DNA of 64,000 nt. It comes from Taxawa tesnikishii (nom. ined.). Taxonomy: Eukaryota; Ascomycota; Dothideomycetes; Dothideales. The notes under the pieces were generated by a model. The model had not been told where the DNA came from. It saw only the letters and a list, made by a program, of their open reading frames with translations, and did not search any database. A program made the translations under genes and the position numbers. Location: positions 620,001 to 684,000 of the forward strand of contig JAPDRO010000003.1 of assembly GCA_030247885.1 (NCBI GenBank), read 5' to 3'. Position 1 is the stretch's first letter. Every line of letters starts with the position of its first letter. Shown here piece by piece: positions 11,042 through 22,276 of the stretch.

Positions 11042-13433
11042 TCATTCGCTGTCCTCATCCTCGTCCTCTGCTTCGTCTTCCAGATCCTCAACCTCGTCCT
11101 CATCATCCTCCTCCTCCTCATCAGCCTCGCTTTCCATCCCATCGGCGTCCTCGCGCCCTAACTTCCTCTCCGCCTTTTCCTCTTCCCGTTTCTTCTCTTC
11201 TTCCTTCCGGCTCTCCTCGAGCAGTCTCGCCTTCTCCGCCCTTGTCTTCCTCTGGCCGACCACGAAAGCGCCAAGAGGAGTCTTCTGCCACTCCACTTCC
11301 TTCAAAAGCCCTCAACGCCCGCACGGTCGTTTGGCGCAAAGTCCACCTTCCCTCTCCTTTCTTCTATCCACTTGGTGTTTGCATCAAGCTTCTGTACCAC
11401 GAGCGACATCTGGCCATTGACTTTTCCGTTCTTGTTGGAGTTCTTTCCATGCATACCCGTATCCTTGGACCAGCGCTTGAGCAGTACAATCACTGGAAGC
11501 GCAAGTTCAGGGAAGGCGATAGACTTGGCCCAGAGAACAAAGAATTCGCTGAGCAACTCCGCAACCTGCTCGCCTACGCCGTCCTGGTATACGCGCGTCC
11601 TGAGATAGCTCTTCGGCGCGCGGATCGCGGTTGCGAAATCCAGAGGCTTGAGCGTGCTAGCCACGGGCGCCTTGCGCATCTCGGCAGAGTTAAGAACTTC
11701 GTATAGCGAAGCGGCAAGCGGGATGTATGTGCCTGTTGACAGGCTGACGCGCAGCAAACTGCGGATCAGATGGAAACGCAACGGGAAGTAAGTTGCTGTC
11801 GGAATCAACCGCATTGCGCCCAACGTGACCTGTACGACGGGATAGATGAGCGGTCGGAGAGCAGAGGCTGCGCCCTTCTCCGCTTCTGCGAGGCTGTCAC
11901 AGTGCGCTGCGAGCACCCGCGACCAGAAATCCAAGGAGTGCACGAATTGCCAATTGTAGATAGCCTTGTATGACTCGTTGGAGTTGTTCGTAATGCTACT
12001 GCGGAGGTGGATGGCGAGTTGTCGAATGAAGGTAAAGCCATTTGTATAGCCGACGCTCGAATCAATGCCCCAAAGTTCTGCTGCCGAGTTCTTCATGAGA
12101 TTCACGCCAGAGATGGTATGCACAGTGGTGTTGCGGCTGCCCTTGACCAGTCCCTGATAAGTCGTCTTGAGCACTGATTCTCGGATTCCCGGGTCTCCGA
12201 TCACGACAAGCCGACGAAGGACAAGGAAAGCAGCGATTCGGCTAGCTTCTGCACTCGAGGATTCGGACCATATCGTGACTACCGTACGTGCAAGGTCACG
12301 CACCAGCTTCTTGAAGGAGAGGATGTAGGGCAGGAGAGGTACGAGCGAAGACAAAGTAAGTCGGAGAGTAGCGGCGTCGGATAGATGGTTGAGGAGGTGT
12401 GTGATGGAGGTGACATGCGACTTGAGGAGGGGTGTGAGAGTGCGATACTTCTTAGAGTCGGTCGGGACGCTTCTAAATTAGTCGTCAGCAGATAGTCTCG
12501 TGCAGTCGGAGGGCGAAAAACGTACATCTTTCCGGACTCCTTCTCTTTGACCGGCAGATGGTGCTGCAGAACTTTCGGCACCTGCTCAAGCGCAACTACT
12601 AACAATTCATGGTATGCATCCGGGTTCGATATCGAGTACTTGAACTCTTTGTCCTCTTCGTCCGAGATGTGAGCGGCAGCCCTGAAAGCGAGCACGACCT
12701 CTCTTGTAGCGCGCAGAGAGTGCTGCTCCGTCATGGAGCGCTTCCACTTGTTGACCAAAGTCTTCGTAATCTCGTTGCCGGTGCTATCTTCGGCTTCATC
12801 CTCCTCCTGCTTGCTGCTCTTGCCCTTTTTCTGCTTCTTCTTGATCGGTCCCTCTTCTTCCGCCTCGCTTCCACTCAACGCGTCAATTTCTCCCAGATCT
12901 GCGTCCTCAAACTGCAGGAGCTCTGCATCGTTTTCCTGAAGGTACTTGTAAAATTCGGGATCCTTCTTGGCCAAAGCATCCATCTGCTCCTTGCTCATTC
13001 CGATGTCATCGTCGTCGTTGTCCGATCCAGGTTCGCTGCCAGCTTCAACCGGATTTTGTTCTGTCGATTCGTCGGCCGATGAGGCTTCAGCATCCTCCTG
13101 GGCGACGTCCTGAAGTTTTCTCTTGCGGCCGTATGTACCTGTCGCCTTTCCAGCCTTCTTTTGCGGCCTAGACTCAGTAGGAATTTCGAAACCGCCTTGA
13201 AAGAAGTCATCCACGTTCATTTCTTCGAAAGCGTTGTTCTTCTTCTCCTCCTTGCCAGACGGACGGCCGTCTGCCTGCTCTGCATCTGCCGGCGCATTGT
13301 CCTGGGCTCTCCTCGCCTTCTTCTTTTCCTTCTGCTGATGCCTCTGCTTGATCTTTGCAAACTCCTTGCGGCGCTTGATCGTGTCCTGAAGATGGTTCTT
13401 CTCGAACTTCTTGGTCGATTTCTTCTGCGCCAT
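11042..13433 (-). CDS. NOC2: Nucleolar complex protein 2, ribosome biogenesis factor
   Basis: Noc2 pairs with Noc1 and Noc3 to escort 60S pre-ribosomes from nucleolus to nucleoplasm. The start MAQKKSTKKFEKNHLQDTIK is family-typical. A Lys-rich and acidic N-terminal third (coiled, nuclear) is followed by the helical Noc2 domain with SGVNLMKNSAAELWG, YNWQFVHSLDFWSRVL and RFHLIRSLLRVS. The protein ends in KTPLGAFVVGQRKTRAEKAR and a Glu/Asp tail. Exons are 13433-12526 and 12472-11042; the 53-bp intron runs from GTACGT to CTAATTTAG. The frame breaks at a four-base run at 11304-11307, just before the conserved C-terminal block; adding one base makes 780 codons (779 aa). The start was placed at 13433 because the frame upstream lacks similarity. 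It is divergent from VPS28 across 200 bp. Confidence 0.93.
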
Positions 13434-13633
13434 GTTGTATAATTGGTAGGCGAGTGATGTCCAAGTATAAGAGGCGGCTTCGGACTTTTTGTGGAAAATC
13501 ACAAGCTTCATTCTCTCCTCCGACGGAAATCTCCGGCCGCCGCAAAATGCGGAGAAGCCCAATGCCGAGCATTCATCAAAGTGCTTGAGTGACGTTCCAT
13601 CGCGAGTCTTCCACAACAGAGGCCAGAGCGAGA
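13434..13633. promoter_or_regulatory. Shared divergent promoter of NOC2 and VPS28
   Basis: Only 200 bp separate the two start codons, which face away from each other, so both promoters and 5' leaders must lie here. No obvious TATA box is visible. Confidence 0.6.
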
Positions 13634-14455
13634 ATGTACGCGCAGCAGCAGTTGGCATATGCGCCAACACCTTACAGTTACACGCCCACCTCATCGCTCT
13701 CGGCCACTGTCAACGTCGATGAGGTTAGCCCTCGTGAGCCTTCCCTATACAAACTCTGGGACTGACCTTCGTCAACAGGAAGTCAAGCTAGCCAACAACT
13801 CTGCAGAAAGAGACCTGTACGATTCGCTTGCCGAGATCTACAGTATCGTTGTCACCCTCGATGCGCTTGAGAAAGCCTACCTGAAAGACTCGGTCGCGGA
13901 GAATGAGTATACGGAGACGTGCAGCCGCTTGTTGAAACAATACAAGTCCAACCTCGCCGATGAGAATGTCGCACGAGCTTTTGGCGACCTGGATACCTTC
14001 AAGCTCGAGTGGAGTGTACGTTGTCAAGTGTAGCACGTGTCAGATATGAATGGCTGATGGTAGCGCAGATGGAAGTACCTCGAGCTACGGAGCGCCTGCG
14101 CATCGGTCTACCTGCCACAGTCGAAGCACCTTTACACCGTCCGACGTCGCAAGCCCCTGGCGCTGGTCTAGCAGCAACGCATATTGTCGCTGCATCAGAG
14201 AACTTTATCACACTGTTCGATGCCATCAAAATGAACATGCTCTCGAAAGACACGCTTCATCCAATCCTTGTGGAAACAATTCAGGCGGTCAACAAGGTCA
14301 CCGATCGAGATTTCGAGAACAAAGGAAAGATCATTCAATGGCTTATCACCCTCAACCAACTCAGAGCTGCCGAGGAGCTTTCGCCGGACCAAGCCAGGGA
14401 ACTGCAGTTTGACATGAATCTGGCATATGATGGATTCAAGTCCATACTGGAATGA
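13634..14455 (+). CDS. VPS28: ESCRT-I subunit Vps28
   Basis: Vps28 is part of ESCRT-I, which sorts ubiquitinated cargo into multivesicular bodies at endosomes. Three exons (13634-13723, 13779-14015, 14069-14455) give 237 residues, close to yeast Vps28 (242). The N-terminus is a Tyr/Pro-rich stretch (MYAQQQLAYAPTPYSY). The ESCRT-I core-binding domain follows (ERDLYDSLAEIYSIVVTLDALEKAY). The C-terminal four-helix domain, which contacts ESCRT-II, includes ASENFITLFDAIKMNML and ends DMNLAYDGFKSILE. Intron 1 begins GTTAGC, a less common donor; intron 2 begins GTACGT and ends GCGCAG. The reading frame is intact. It is divergent from NOC2. Confidence 0.95.
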
Positions 14456-14652
14456 ACATTGAGTTGTGTTCCCAACTCTGATGCTGTTCGTCGCTGTAGT
14501 TTGCATACCCGACGCGGTCTAGAACCGCGTCATTCTTCCGAATCTTCTGATCCGGGGCGGCGCACGGACCATCAACTTTTTATCTGTCGTTAACAGTAGG
14601 TCCCTCCGGTTTGTTAACAGGGTTCTCCGATAAAACCGTGCGATATACGGCG

Positions 14653-15863
14653 ATGGCGAAAGGTTTGCGCGCAGAAGATCTGGGATTTGAACTTGAGGAG
14701 GAGACGTTGGATGGTTGGTACATCCGGAGCTGCATCAACATGACCAGCACGACGTGCTGACCGCTTATCCTAGTGTTGGACCTACCTCAAATACACACGA
14801 AACCCTCAGCCGATAAACTCCTCGATACTCTCTCACTCCTGAGCCTCGAACCAAGATCTTGGGAAGGCACTCCGCCGCTAACTCCCGGATCAAATACCCC
14901 GCGGTCTGCGAGTGGGGCAACAACTCCAGCTCTGCGGCCCAAAAGAAGGTCAACCCTCAAGGTGTACCACAATACCTTACGAAAATCATCTCAAGCCCGC
15001 TTGCTTGGATAGAACACGATGAAGACAAAGAGAAGGTGTGGGATGTTGCTTCCGTCAGACTTAGCGAGCGGTCAGGCAGGACAGGGATGGGTGCCATAAG
15101 CCGGACATTCAGAATACCTACTGCAGCCGAGCCGACAAACAGTGGAAGTACACTACAAACAGTCATTGCGACGTCGGGCACTCAGGACACATCGCTAGAT
15201 ATTGAGATACACGAGCCGGCTTTGACTGCGGACAACTTGGGATTGAAGACTTGGGCATCATCCTTTGTGCTTGCGAAGAAGTGGCATGCTATTCGTGATC
15301 AGATTCCTCTACCAAGCGAGCAGAAAGAGACCGAAGGAGCAACTTTTGCCATCCTGGAGCTGGGCGCTGGAACCGGGTTAGTCGGTATAGCGGCGGCTGC
15401 GGTATTGCAGACTTCAGTAGTCCTAACCGATCTGCCTGAAATCGTACCAAACCTTGAGCGTAACATCAACGCAAACCTGGATACCATCTCTTCCAGGGGC
15501 GGGTCCGCACGGGCAGCAGTACTGGATTGGACCGAGCCGGAGAAGTTCGACAGCCTCGGCGCATGCTTTCCACTCGTTGTAGCTGCGGATCCGATCTACT
15601 CGAAAGAGCATCCGAAATTGCTTGCACAAGCTGTTTCCAGTCAGCTGATGAAAGGCTCGGACGCTAGAGTCATCGTGGAGATGCCGATTCGCGATGCCTA
15701 CGCTGAGGAGAGAGCAGCTTTCAGAAACTCTATGAAAGACATCGGGTTAACAACGGTCAAGGAGGAAACTAAGATTGGTTATGACGACTGGAGTGAGGGC
15801 ACCAGCGAGGAGCTTAGTGAGGTGGAGTGTTGGATGAGCATTTGGTCATGGAAGGAACCATGA
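14653..15863 (+). CDS. Protein-lysine methyltransferase, EFM2-like (Methyltransf_16)
   Basis: A seven-beta-strand methyltransferase of the lysine-methylating Methyltransf_16 family; the layout fits fungal EFM2-like enzymes that modify translation elongation factors. Exon 1 (14653-14713) encodes MAKGLRAEDLGFELEEETLD; the intron ends CTTATCCTAG at 14773. The N-terminal extension contains a Ser/Pro-rich linker and GVPQYLTKIISSPLAWI. SAM motif I is FAILELGAGTGLVGIAAA, motif II lies around VVLTDLPEIVPNLERN, and post-motif FPLVVAADPIYSKEHPK follows. The C-terminus is VECWMSIWSWKEP. The frame shifts at 14959-14962 (AAGG), where one added base restores 384 codons (383 aa). The assignment to EFM2 rather than a relative is an inference. 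Confidence 0.8.
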
Positions 15864-16806
15864 ACGAAGAGCAAACATGACACGCTCAACAACTACAGGC
15901 GTGTCCGCAAACGTGCCCCTAGCTGTTTCCTGCGCGCCATGTAGGTTTCAGATGACTACAAGAGTTTAATACAGGTCTTTAGAGGACTATAGAACATAGA
16001 CCGTGATCACATAACATCAGCCTCCTAAATATCTATCGATACACAGCACTTGAGCCATACCGAGACTGCATTTTTTCCTGAGCCTCTTCTGTTCGGCCTC
16101 GAAAGGAGACGTTGCTTCCGGAAAAGGCTAGTCTGATCCGGCTTAGTAACACCCCAAGCCAAATCCGTCGACCTCTGGAATCTTGCATTGCATCTCTCAA
16201 TTTCCTTCATGTGTTGCGCGGTCGCAGGAACCAAAGGAGCGATAACAGCGAACGATGAGTCAAGCCATTCGTCTAAGTTGTTGGTGTCTCCACTACAAGT
16301 AGCCGCTCTCTCAAGGGAGCAGCATACAGCCAGCATCTACGGATGATCGAACAACTGACAGAACTATTGTGAAACTTCAGAGTCTTGCAAGAGTCAACTG
16401 TGCTATTGCAGAGGTACGAGAATCTGTTCACACATAAGCTCTGCGAATCCACGGAACCTACTTTTATGCGCCTTCGACCATTGTAGGCTTCTTTTGTGGA
16501 GGTCAGGTGCAAGTAACGTACGTGTCGATGTCTGCAGTCTCCTGCGCTCCGCGTTCGGCGCTTTCATCGCCTCATATCGCGCCGGATCCGGCTGTCTTCA
16601 TATCGCAACCTCGACGCCTCTTTGTCTGCGGCGGACCTCTATTCGCTTTGTACAAGTGGTCCGAGTTTGCTAATTATATATTAATGGCATCTGGTAAGTG
16701 GAGATTTCCTTATCTCTACGAATTTTTTTGGAATCCAGCAAAGCACCATCCCTTGGTCGTGTGAACATCTTCCAGCCCTTGCTGCAAAGCTTTCTATACC
16801 AGCTTC
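15864..16806. other. Intergenic region with one doubtful minus-strand frame
   Basis: No recognisable gene. A minus-strand frame at 16025-16336 has a segment (LDEWLDSSFAVIAPLVP, then QHMKEIERCNARFQRS) of plausible protein composition, preceded by an acceptor-like CTTGTAG. I could not find a convincing upstream exon or family, so it is not called as a gene. An AT-rich TATATATTAA element at about 16673-16683 lies about 125 bp before the next start codon and could be a TATA-like element. Confidence 0.35.
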
Positions 16807-17985
16807 ATGGCGTCTTTGAACCCTGATTTGACCAAGTCGAGACACGCTCGGAGGTCTACTTCAGCACGACTGAACGAGAGCTTTGCAACCGAGTCCGAAG
16901 CAACCGGACCTAAAACGATCGAGCCTGAGATAGTTGAGCCTAGACAGGGCAACGGAGAGGTTGCGGCGGTTGTGAAACGCAAAACCAGAAGCATATCGAA
17001 GGAGCCATCTGATGAAGACGAGCAAGCGAGGCGTCCATCCCACGTTACAACAAAGAAATCGACTGCGCCAGGTACCAAAGCTCCCGCCAGGCCGGGCACA
17101 TTCACCGCAGATCATTTCTCAAGAGTTAGGCGTGCGCTCACAGGGAAGAGTACCAAGCAAAGGACCGATCTGATTGCTACTGCGTCGAAGAGCGTCAGTG
17201 GCACGAAAAGGACTAGCAGTGCGGACCGCGAGACAAGCGAGGGCTCTGCAGAGGGTAGTATCAGGGATACGAACTCAGAAGGGGCTGAGCCAGCATCTAC
17301 AACGCGTACCAGGCCGAAAAGGAAGACAAGGACCACAGAGCTCCGAGCAGAAGAAAGCCATGTCGATGAGTCTACTACAGACGCTACAGCGGAAGAAGTC
17401 GTGCCGACTAAAACAAGCAAAAGGATCAAGACCAACGAAGGCGCTGTAGATGGAGTTACTACGGCCACAGATGCGGAAGCGGTTACCAAGACCAGCAAGG
17501 CCAGCAAAAGACGTGGCAAGGGCAAGGCTAAGGCGACTGATGCAGGTACAGCGAGCACCGATGCGCCTGCATCAGGAGAAGATGTAGGAGTTGCTACTAC
17601 CGGCTTACGCGACGGCATTGGAGCCGCTGCACGCTCAACAGTGAAGGGAAAGAAGGGAAAGGAGGGTAGAGGCAAGGAGCCTCGAGCTGTTCCTCTGACA
17701 CCAAAGCGCAAAGGGCCACGAACTGAAAAGCCGTACGACCCGTTCGATTATCCAATGGACCTAGAAACTGTTGGGGAAGACCCGGAAATGCGTGGGAAGT
17801 TGACCTATCTCATGGAAAGGTACGCGGAGGAAAACAATTACGACCCAGCTGATATCGAAGAAGGAGAGACCGAACACGCGGCCGCTGCCATTGGGAAAGT
17901 TGCGATTCTGCCTGACAAGAAAAGGAGAGCACCTAATTTCGACTGGGACGAATGGGAAGCAGAGGAGCCCTCGGCGAATAGATAG
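16807..17985 (+). CDS. Unknown Lys/Ser/Thr-rich, probably nuclear protein
   Basis: A single uninterrupted exon of 392 residues. About 300 residues are low-complexity and basic, with many Lys/Arg clusters (RPKRKTRT, SKRRGKGKAKA, KGKKGKEGRGKEPRA) that look like nuclear localisation or DNA/RNA-contacting tails. The last 90 residues are more ordered: KPYDPFDYPMDLETVGEDPE, then an acidic helix (LTYLMERYAEENNYDPADI) and a C-terminus rich in Trp, Asp and Glu (FDWDEWEAEEPS). The TATATATTAA element upstream and the ATG after CAGCTTC fit a start at 16807. I do not recognise the family; chromatin or rRNA-processing roles are guesses from composition. Confidence 0.65.
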   Translation: MASLNPDLTKSRHARRSTSARLNESFATESEATGPKTIEPEIVEPRQGNGEVAAVVKRKTRSISKEPSDEDEQARRPSHVTTKKSTAPGTKAPARPGTFTADHFSRVRRALTGKSTKQRTDLIATASKSVSGTKRTSSADRETSEGSAEGSIRDTNSEGAEPASTTRTRPKRKTRTTELRAEESHVDESTTDATAEEVVPTKTSKRIKTNEGAVDGVTTATDAEAVTKTSKASKRRGKGKAKATDAGTASTDAPASGEDVGVATTGLRDGIGAAARSTVKGKKGKEGRGKEPRAVPLTPKRKGPRTEKPYDPFDYPMDLETVGEDPEMRGKLTYLMERYAEENNYDPADIEEGETEHAAAAIGKVAILPDKKRRAPNFDWDEWEAEEPSANR

Positions 17986-18999
17986 GGAGGAATGCTCGTT
18001 TGCTCCACCTCCAGCATGCTTCGTGGTTGTATTCCTAAACCGATTTCGTTCTTCTTTCCCAGAATGCAGAGAGCGAGTGTGGAAGCATTCCATATGTATC
18101 TATCTACCTTCAAACCCCAGGCTGATCACATGCTCGCTGATGAGCATAGACCTAAACCTCGAATGTCATTATGGAACGAGGAACAAATCGGGATACCCAG
18201 GAATGCACACTCGAGCCGTAGCCGCGAAGACCGGCTGACTTCCAAGATTGCAAAAGATGATCTTGTGAGGTCTTGCGTTTCAGAGACTCCTTGTCAAAAG
18301 CCACAGTGTTGCATCGAGTGTCCCGCCAAGCGGGGGCAAGAACCACTTTGTTCCCGGGCTCAAGTGTAGAACAACACTCTACCCTCACCTCATGTGCGAG
18401 ACCACGTCTACCAAGTCCTAACCCCGCTTTGTTTCGTGCATGACCAGCAACTGCGATCTTGGCAATCAATTTGATCAGCGTGTTTACCCACGGAGAGCGT
18501 GGGTTTCCAAGGCACCGCCGAGATCGTGGCCAAGTGGTGGCTCGGATTCTCTTGCAACACTCAACGCGCAGAGCCTTTTGGCCCAGGAGAGTAGAGAGCC
18601 GAGACATTTCGGCGTTGAATATCTCCACGTCTTCAAGGCTTGGAACCGCCTTGCCTGAGGGTATCGGTCAACCTTATCAGGCAACGCGAGACACTACGCT
18701 TAGTAGACCAAAGACGCCTTGATGGAATCCTGCTGTGCGGTTGCACCAGCGGCGGCAGGTCGCCCTGACATGATTGGGTCGTGGGACCACGAGCAGCATA
18801 GTGCAGGACGCATCCAAGATATAGGCCAAGTAAATCACTCTCCCGGACGATGCAGGTGGACGCGGATCGCTGGAACGATGGCTAAGCAGACACACAAGTG
18901 CTTCGTATCTCCTCCAAGTACTTCAGACGTCTTGTTCGCTCTCACCTGAAGGCCCGGTCGAAGATTGAGCGCCTGATCACCTTGTGCTGAATAGCTACC
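17986..18999. other. 1-kb intergenic region, no gene recognised
   Basis: Only overlapping short frames occur on both strands and none has a domain. One perfect hairpin, a 7-bp stem ACCCACG/CGTGGGT with a five-base loop, lies at 18486-18504. The right part must include the promoter of the sugar transporter gene. Confidence 0.4.
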
Positions 19000-21286
19000 A
19001 TGAGCGAGAAACACGACGAGATTTTGGCGACGGAGCATGGTCCCCGCCAAGGGAGCATAGCAACGCTTAACCTGAACAAAAACCTGGACGCAAAGTAAGC
19101 TTGCCGTCTTACTTCACACGCTTGGAGTCAGGACCACTCGCTGAACCCTGGACAGAGTATCCAACCCTCTCGCAGATATTCCTTATGAGGAGTTAATGCA
19201 GGACGTCGAAGAATTTGCTAGAGAGAAAGGCCTCACGGACATCACTGATCTGCTCAAGAAGGGAGCTTTGGTGGCCCAGAACCCTGCGCGTGCCCAGGAG
19301 ATTGAAGGCCTGACCGCCAGAGAACGCGAAGTTCTCGAGTTCGAGGCTGCGCACAGATGGAAACACCCGCTTCGACTCTACGTTACTATCATTGTCTGTT
19401 CGATCGGCGCTGCCGTTCAAGGATGGGATCAAACTGGTTCCAACGGCGCCAACCTCTCGTTTCCACAACAATTCGGTATCGGGCATGGTGAAGATCCGGG
19501 CCACCCCAATCAAGTGCGTGACGAATGGCTCGTTGGCCTCGTCAACGCTGGACCTTACATTGGCTCTGCTTTCCTGTAAAACACGTCCAGTCTTTATATG
19601 TTGTGCATCGTTCTGACTCTGGCAGCGGCTGTTGGCTGTCGGATCCATGCAATTTCTACCTCGGACGCCGTGGTACTATTTTTGTCTCCGCGATCTTTTG
19701 CTTACTTACTCCAATTGGCGGTGCTGTGACTCAGACGTGGGAGCAGCTATTCATCACGCGCCTTCTGATGGGCATCGGCATGGGGCTCAAGGGATCCACC
19801 GTACCCATATTTGCTGCTGAGAACTCGCCTGCTCGGATTCGTGGAGCACTTGTCATGTCGTGGCAGATGTGGACTGCATTTGGCATTTTCCTAGGTAGAT
19901 TTTGCCTAGTAACATGCTGCAGTGCAAGGGCTGACCACCAGCAGGTTTCTGCGCCAATTTGGCTGTTTACCAAACAGGGGACATCGCCTGGCGCCTTCAA
20001 ATAGGGTCCGCCTTCATTCCTGCTGTTCCTCTTACCCTGGGAATTTACTTTTGCCCTGGTACTAAATAGTGGTATCCCATGTACCGGTCTCTCGCTGACT
20101 GTGAAAAGAGTCTCCCCGTTGGTTGATGAAGAAGAACAGGTACAAGAAGGCATACGAATCTCTCCTGAAGCTTCGTCACGATCCACTGCAGGCTGCACGG
20201 GATCTTTACTACATTCACGCGCAATTGCAGGTCGAAGCCGGCATCGTGGGAATGTCCACCTACGTTACTCGCTTCGTCCAGCTCTTCACAATCCCGCGAG
20301 TCCGACGTGCTACTCTCGCGTCCTTCACGGTCATGATTGCTCAACAGATGTGTGGTATCAACATCATTGCCTTCTATTCGTCGACAATCTTCCAGCAGGC
20401 CGGCGCGAGCGCTCGTGATGCACTCGTCGCCTCGTTTGGTTTCGGCCTTGTGAACTTCGTCTTCGCATGGCCTGCAATCTACACCATTGACACGTTCGGC
20501 CGAAGAACGCTGCTTTATTCACCTTTCCAAATGTAATGATTCGCTCCTGTGCGAACTAGCACGGCATACTAACTTTTATAGATGGCCTGGTCCCTGCTCA
20601 CGGCCGGCCTGTGTTACCTGATCCCCCGGAGGTGAGTAGCACTTGAAGCATGTGCGAGTCTATCACCTCTGCTAACCCTCTACAGAACAAGGCTCATCTG
20701 GGACTGGTGGCTTTCTTCATCTACGTCTTCGCCGCCTTTTACTCCCCTGGTGAAGGTCCGGTTCCTTTCACGTATTCTGCAGGCAAGTTCCCGTCATGCT
20801 TCCGAGACTGGTGCAGACGTTAATACCACACGTAGAGGTCTTCCCGCTGTCGCACCGTGAAGTAGGCATGGGCTGGGCAGTGGCAACTTGTCTCTTTTGG
20901 GCATCCGTCCTTGGGATCTCATTCCCTGCAATTCTGGGGTCCATGGGAACAGTGGGAGCATTCGGTTTCTACGCGTAAGTCGAACTTCGTCCTCGTGCAT
21001 ACGCCCAAAGCTGACGGAGCCGGCCAGTGGTCTCAATGTGGTAGCGTTCGTAATGATCTTCCTGTTCGTGCCGGAGACCAAGCAGCGTACCCTCGAAGAG
21101 CTGGACTACATCTTCGGTGTGCCTGGCAGCAAGTTCATCAACTATCAGATCAATGAAGCACTTCCTTGGTGGTTCAATCGATGGGTTTTGTTCAATAAGA
21201 ACGCCAAGCTCAAGCCACTGTATCACTTCGATGAAGGCGTTGCTGGAAACAATAACAAGGAGGTCATGGACAGCCTGAAGCCATAA
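19000..21286 (+). CDS. MFS sugar transporter (hexose/STL-quinate type)
   Basis: A 12-helix sugar porter of the major facilitator superfamily, predicted to import a sugar or polyol at the plasma membrane. Nine exons: 19000-19094, 19156-19575, 19626-19894, 19945-20058, 20109-20532, 20582-20631, 20686-20782, 20836-20974, 21028-21286. Landmarks are [20 protein letters not shown] (TM1), [12 protein letters not shown] (loop 2-3 signature), CPESPRWL after TM6, [14 protein letters not shown] (TM7), GRRTLLLFTFPN and the C-terminal [18 protein letters not shown] long N-terminus of about 100 residues precedes TM1. The seventh intron (20783-20835) uses a GC donor. Frame is lost at a T3 run (20514-20516) and a C5 run (20623-20627); adding two bases gives 623 codons. 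Substrate unknown. Confidence 0.9.
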
Positions 21287-21740
21287 CTGGAAGGACTCTG
21301 CCTACCTCTTGTTGGAGAGGAGAAAACCGCGGTTGGCGTCTTTTGTATATTCCCTCAGAGGAGATGGGCTGGTATCGATGGGGCTCGGATGAGATGAACA
21401 GATGACAGGACGAGAATCCATGTAACACGAACGATACGACTTGTACACAACATACATTCATTTGTTTTCAATCAAACAGTAACAAATTGTGTCGTCTTTG
21501 AAAGTCGTGGGATGATCAAAGCATTTGAAGGACGGATCCCATACCCATAGCATTTCCTCGGCATGAGATTGTCCCGAACCCGCTCGCCGAGCCTCTTGGT
21601 CCACTCTTCTCGATGGAGCTTCCCACGAGAGGACAGTGTACAGACAACGCATAAGTAACTACCACGTAGAGAGCAACCGCTGTAAGTGAGCGTTCAGCTC
21701 ATCTCTCAACATATCTTCAAGGCAATCGCAAACCGCCATC

Positions 21741-22103
21741 ATGTCCACCTCCAGCTCTCCGCGGCGGATTGCGCAAATTGTGCGACTGAAGCGCTCCTCC
21801 CTCCAAGCCTACAAAGAATGTCACGAAGCCGTCTGGCCGGCGGTCCTGAAGCAAATAAAGGACTGCAATATCAGCGATTACTCCATCTTTTTGGATGAGG
21901 AATCGATGGTCCTGTTCGCGAGCTTCAAGTATACGGGAAGCGACTTCGAGGCCGATATGGAGAAGATGAGGGCAAATCCGAAAGTGCGGGAGTGGTGGGC
22001 GATGACTGATGGGATGCAGGAGACGCTGGTGGAGGGGAGCAAGGGCAGTACAGATGAGAAGGGTTGGTGGAGGGGATTGGAAGAGGTGTTCAGGTGTGAG
22101 TGA
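21741..22103 (+). CDS. L-rhamnose mutarotase-like protein (DUF718/RhaM)
   Basis: A single-exon protein of 120 residues of the rhamnose mutarotase family, which interconverts alpha and beta L-rhamnose and has a dimeric ferredoxin-like barrel. The family pattern is clear: RIAQIVRLKRSSLQAYKECH, with the Tyr and His of the active site followed by EAVWPAVLKQIKDCNISDYS, then FASFKYTGSDFEADMEKM and the conserved VREWWAMTDGMQ. The C-terminus WWRGLEEVF is also typical. The frame is intact. It is convergent with the DUF1989 gene (174 bp apart). A role in rhamnose breakdown is plausible, but no other rhamnose pathway gene is in the window. Confidence 0.88.
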   Translation: MSTSSSPRRIAQIVRLKRSSLQAYKECHEAVWPAVLKQIKDCNISDYSIFLDEESMVLFASFKYTGSDFEADMEKMRANPKVREWWAMTDGMQETLVEGSKGSTDEKGWWRGLEEVFRCE

Positions 22104-22276
22104 GAGGTCATAGCCATGGGCGGATTCGGGTCGTTGGGGTATTCCAACATAGAGAGAAAAAGGTTCGGAGTCACAGAGCGTGTTAGGTGCTGGCACACCA
22201 GCACTCACGTCCGAGTCAAGGCTGCAACATACGGGATGCAGTGGGACATCTGCACAGAAATCACCATTTCATTCAT

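Noticed and set aside
16025-16336. A small minus-strand gene
   Set aside because: The composition is protein-like in part, but I found no family, no clear start and no convincing upstream exon.
18152-18658. Overlapping frames on both strands in the 18-19 kb gap
   Set aside because: They overlap one another on opposite strands and carry no recognisable domain. A tRNA was considered here because of a GTGGCCAAGTGG-like stretch, but no B box or cloverleaf follows.
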